Shown: positions 63,418 through 64,000 of the stretch, piece by piece
How the letters are laid out: the number at the start of each line of letters is the position of its first letter
Numbering within the stretch: position 1 is the first letter of the stretch
Assembly (NCBI RefSeq): GCF_029873635.1
Contig: NC_080422.1
Location: forward strand, 11,253,764 to 11,317,763
Source of the DNA: Malania oleifera
Taxonomy: Eukaryota; Streptophyta; Magnoliopsida; Santalales; Ximeniaceae
DNA length: 64,000 nt
Direction: 5' to 3'
Notes under the pieces: model-generated
Told to the model about the DNA's origin: nothing
Seen by the model: only the letters and a program-made list of their open reading frames with translations
Database searches by the model: none
Translations under genes and position numbers: made by a program

Positions 63418-64000
63418 GAGAATGGTGTATTCCCAAGAGGGGGGTGAATTGGAGATTTTAAAAATTTCTCTTAGGTTAGATTCAAATCGCAATCAGTATT
63501 ACACAACTTAGGGTCTTTTTAAGCAAACCCAATATCCACAAATATTTAACTGAGCAAATATTTAAACAATTAAAGCAATCTCAGTAATTTCTAATCATTC
63601 ATAGCAGTTAAAATGTAAGCATAAGTGCAGAAATTAAATAATGTAAGAGAAGGAGTGACACGAGATATATTATCGAGGTTTGGCAACTGTGCCTACGTCT
63701 GCGTCTCTAGCTAACCAGCCTAAGGATTCCACTAATGCTCACTTATAGGTGGAGCAACACAGGTTACAACCTCCTTTCCTTACTGGGTGAGGAAAACCTC
63801 AGATTAGATTACAGGGTTAACCCCAACCTACAACTACAACTTACAGGATGGTGCTCCTAGTTCTCATAACTAGGTCTGAACTAGTTTAAGACTTTCTTAA
63901 CCAGGTCTAAGTCTATCCGGTGCACGTTACAAGCCAGTGTAATCCTCTTCCGACGATCACACATCGAGAATACAACAGATATAAAAATTTACGTACAAAT
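63418..64000. repeat. Unclassified repeat-like right edge
   Basis: A CCCAAGAGGGGGGTGAATTGG motif at about 63432-63452 is the reverse-complement counterpart of the CCATTCACCCCCC motif near 10.44 kb and suggests a copia-type LTR or leader reading toward the left. The rest has no open frame of note and runs off the window. Confidence 0.3.

Overview
The window looks like nuclear DNA of a dicot plant with a repeat-rich genome. It is AT-rich, has GT-AG introns, and carries plant-type Ty3/gypsy (Del/Tekay-like), Ty1/copia, TRIM, RTE, L1, hAT and MITE sequences. It holds two host genes. One encodes a chloroplast FTSHI2-type inactive FtsH protein. The other encodes an early nodulin-like (phytocyanin-type) cell-surface protein. 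Both are on the + strand. I saw no tRNA, rRNA or CRISPR array and no gene cluster resembling a new biological system. The unusual content is the architecture of the FTSHI2 gene and the layered insertions within it.

Layout. 1-3603: a - strand Ty3/gypsy copy that runs off the left edge and abuts, in inverted orientation, a + strand copy of the same family (about 3604-9159, with a 2.3 kb 3' LTR). 9160-11640: copia-type remnants. 11904-48891: FTSHI2, 11 coding exons (2,619 nt, 872 aa) spread over 37 kb. 48892-52278: 3' flank, a MITE, and the promoter of the second gene with two G-boxes. 52279-53097: the early nodulin-like gene in two exons. 53098-54607: AT-rich intergenic DNA. 54626-63399: one RTE-type LINE with a perfect 18 bp target duplication, later split by a solo gypsy LTR (its own 5 bp duplication) and by a 5'-truncated L1. 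63418-64000: unclassified repeat-like sequence.

The FTSHI2 introns hold five small LTR elements of TRIM type. One of these carries a hAT element inserted in one LTR, with both target duplications intact. The introns also hold an internally deleted L1, two RTE 3' fragments, a fold-back MULE-like element, and a stack of copia elements. In that stack an old copia contains a second copia of its own family, which in turn contains a MITE. An RTE fragment sits beside that insertion, and a much younger 5.2 kb copia sits in the old element's LTR. All full-size LTR elements and both L1 copies around this gene lie antisense to it. The reading frame still joins exactly across all ten introns, so the gene has apparently been kept under selection despite the load.

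The two host genes are functionally unrelated. FTSHI2 acts at the chloroplast inner envelope; the early nodulin-like protein is predicted to be secreted and GPI-anchored. All coordinates and repeat matches were read by eye. Family names rest on remembered protein features, not on a search.
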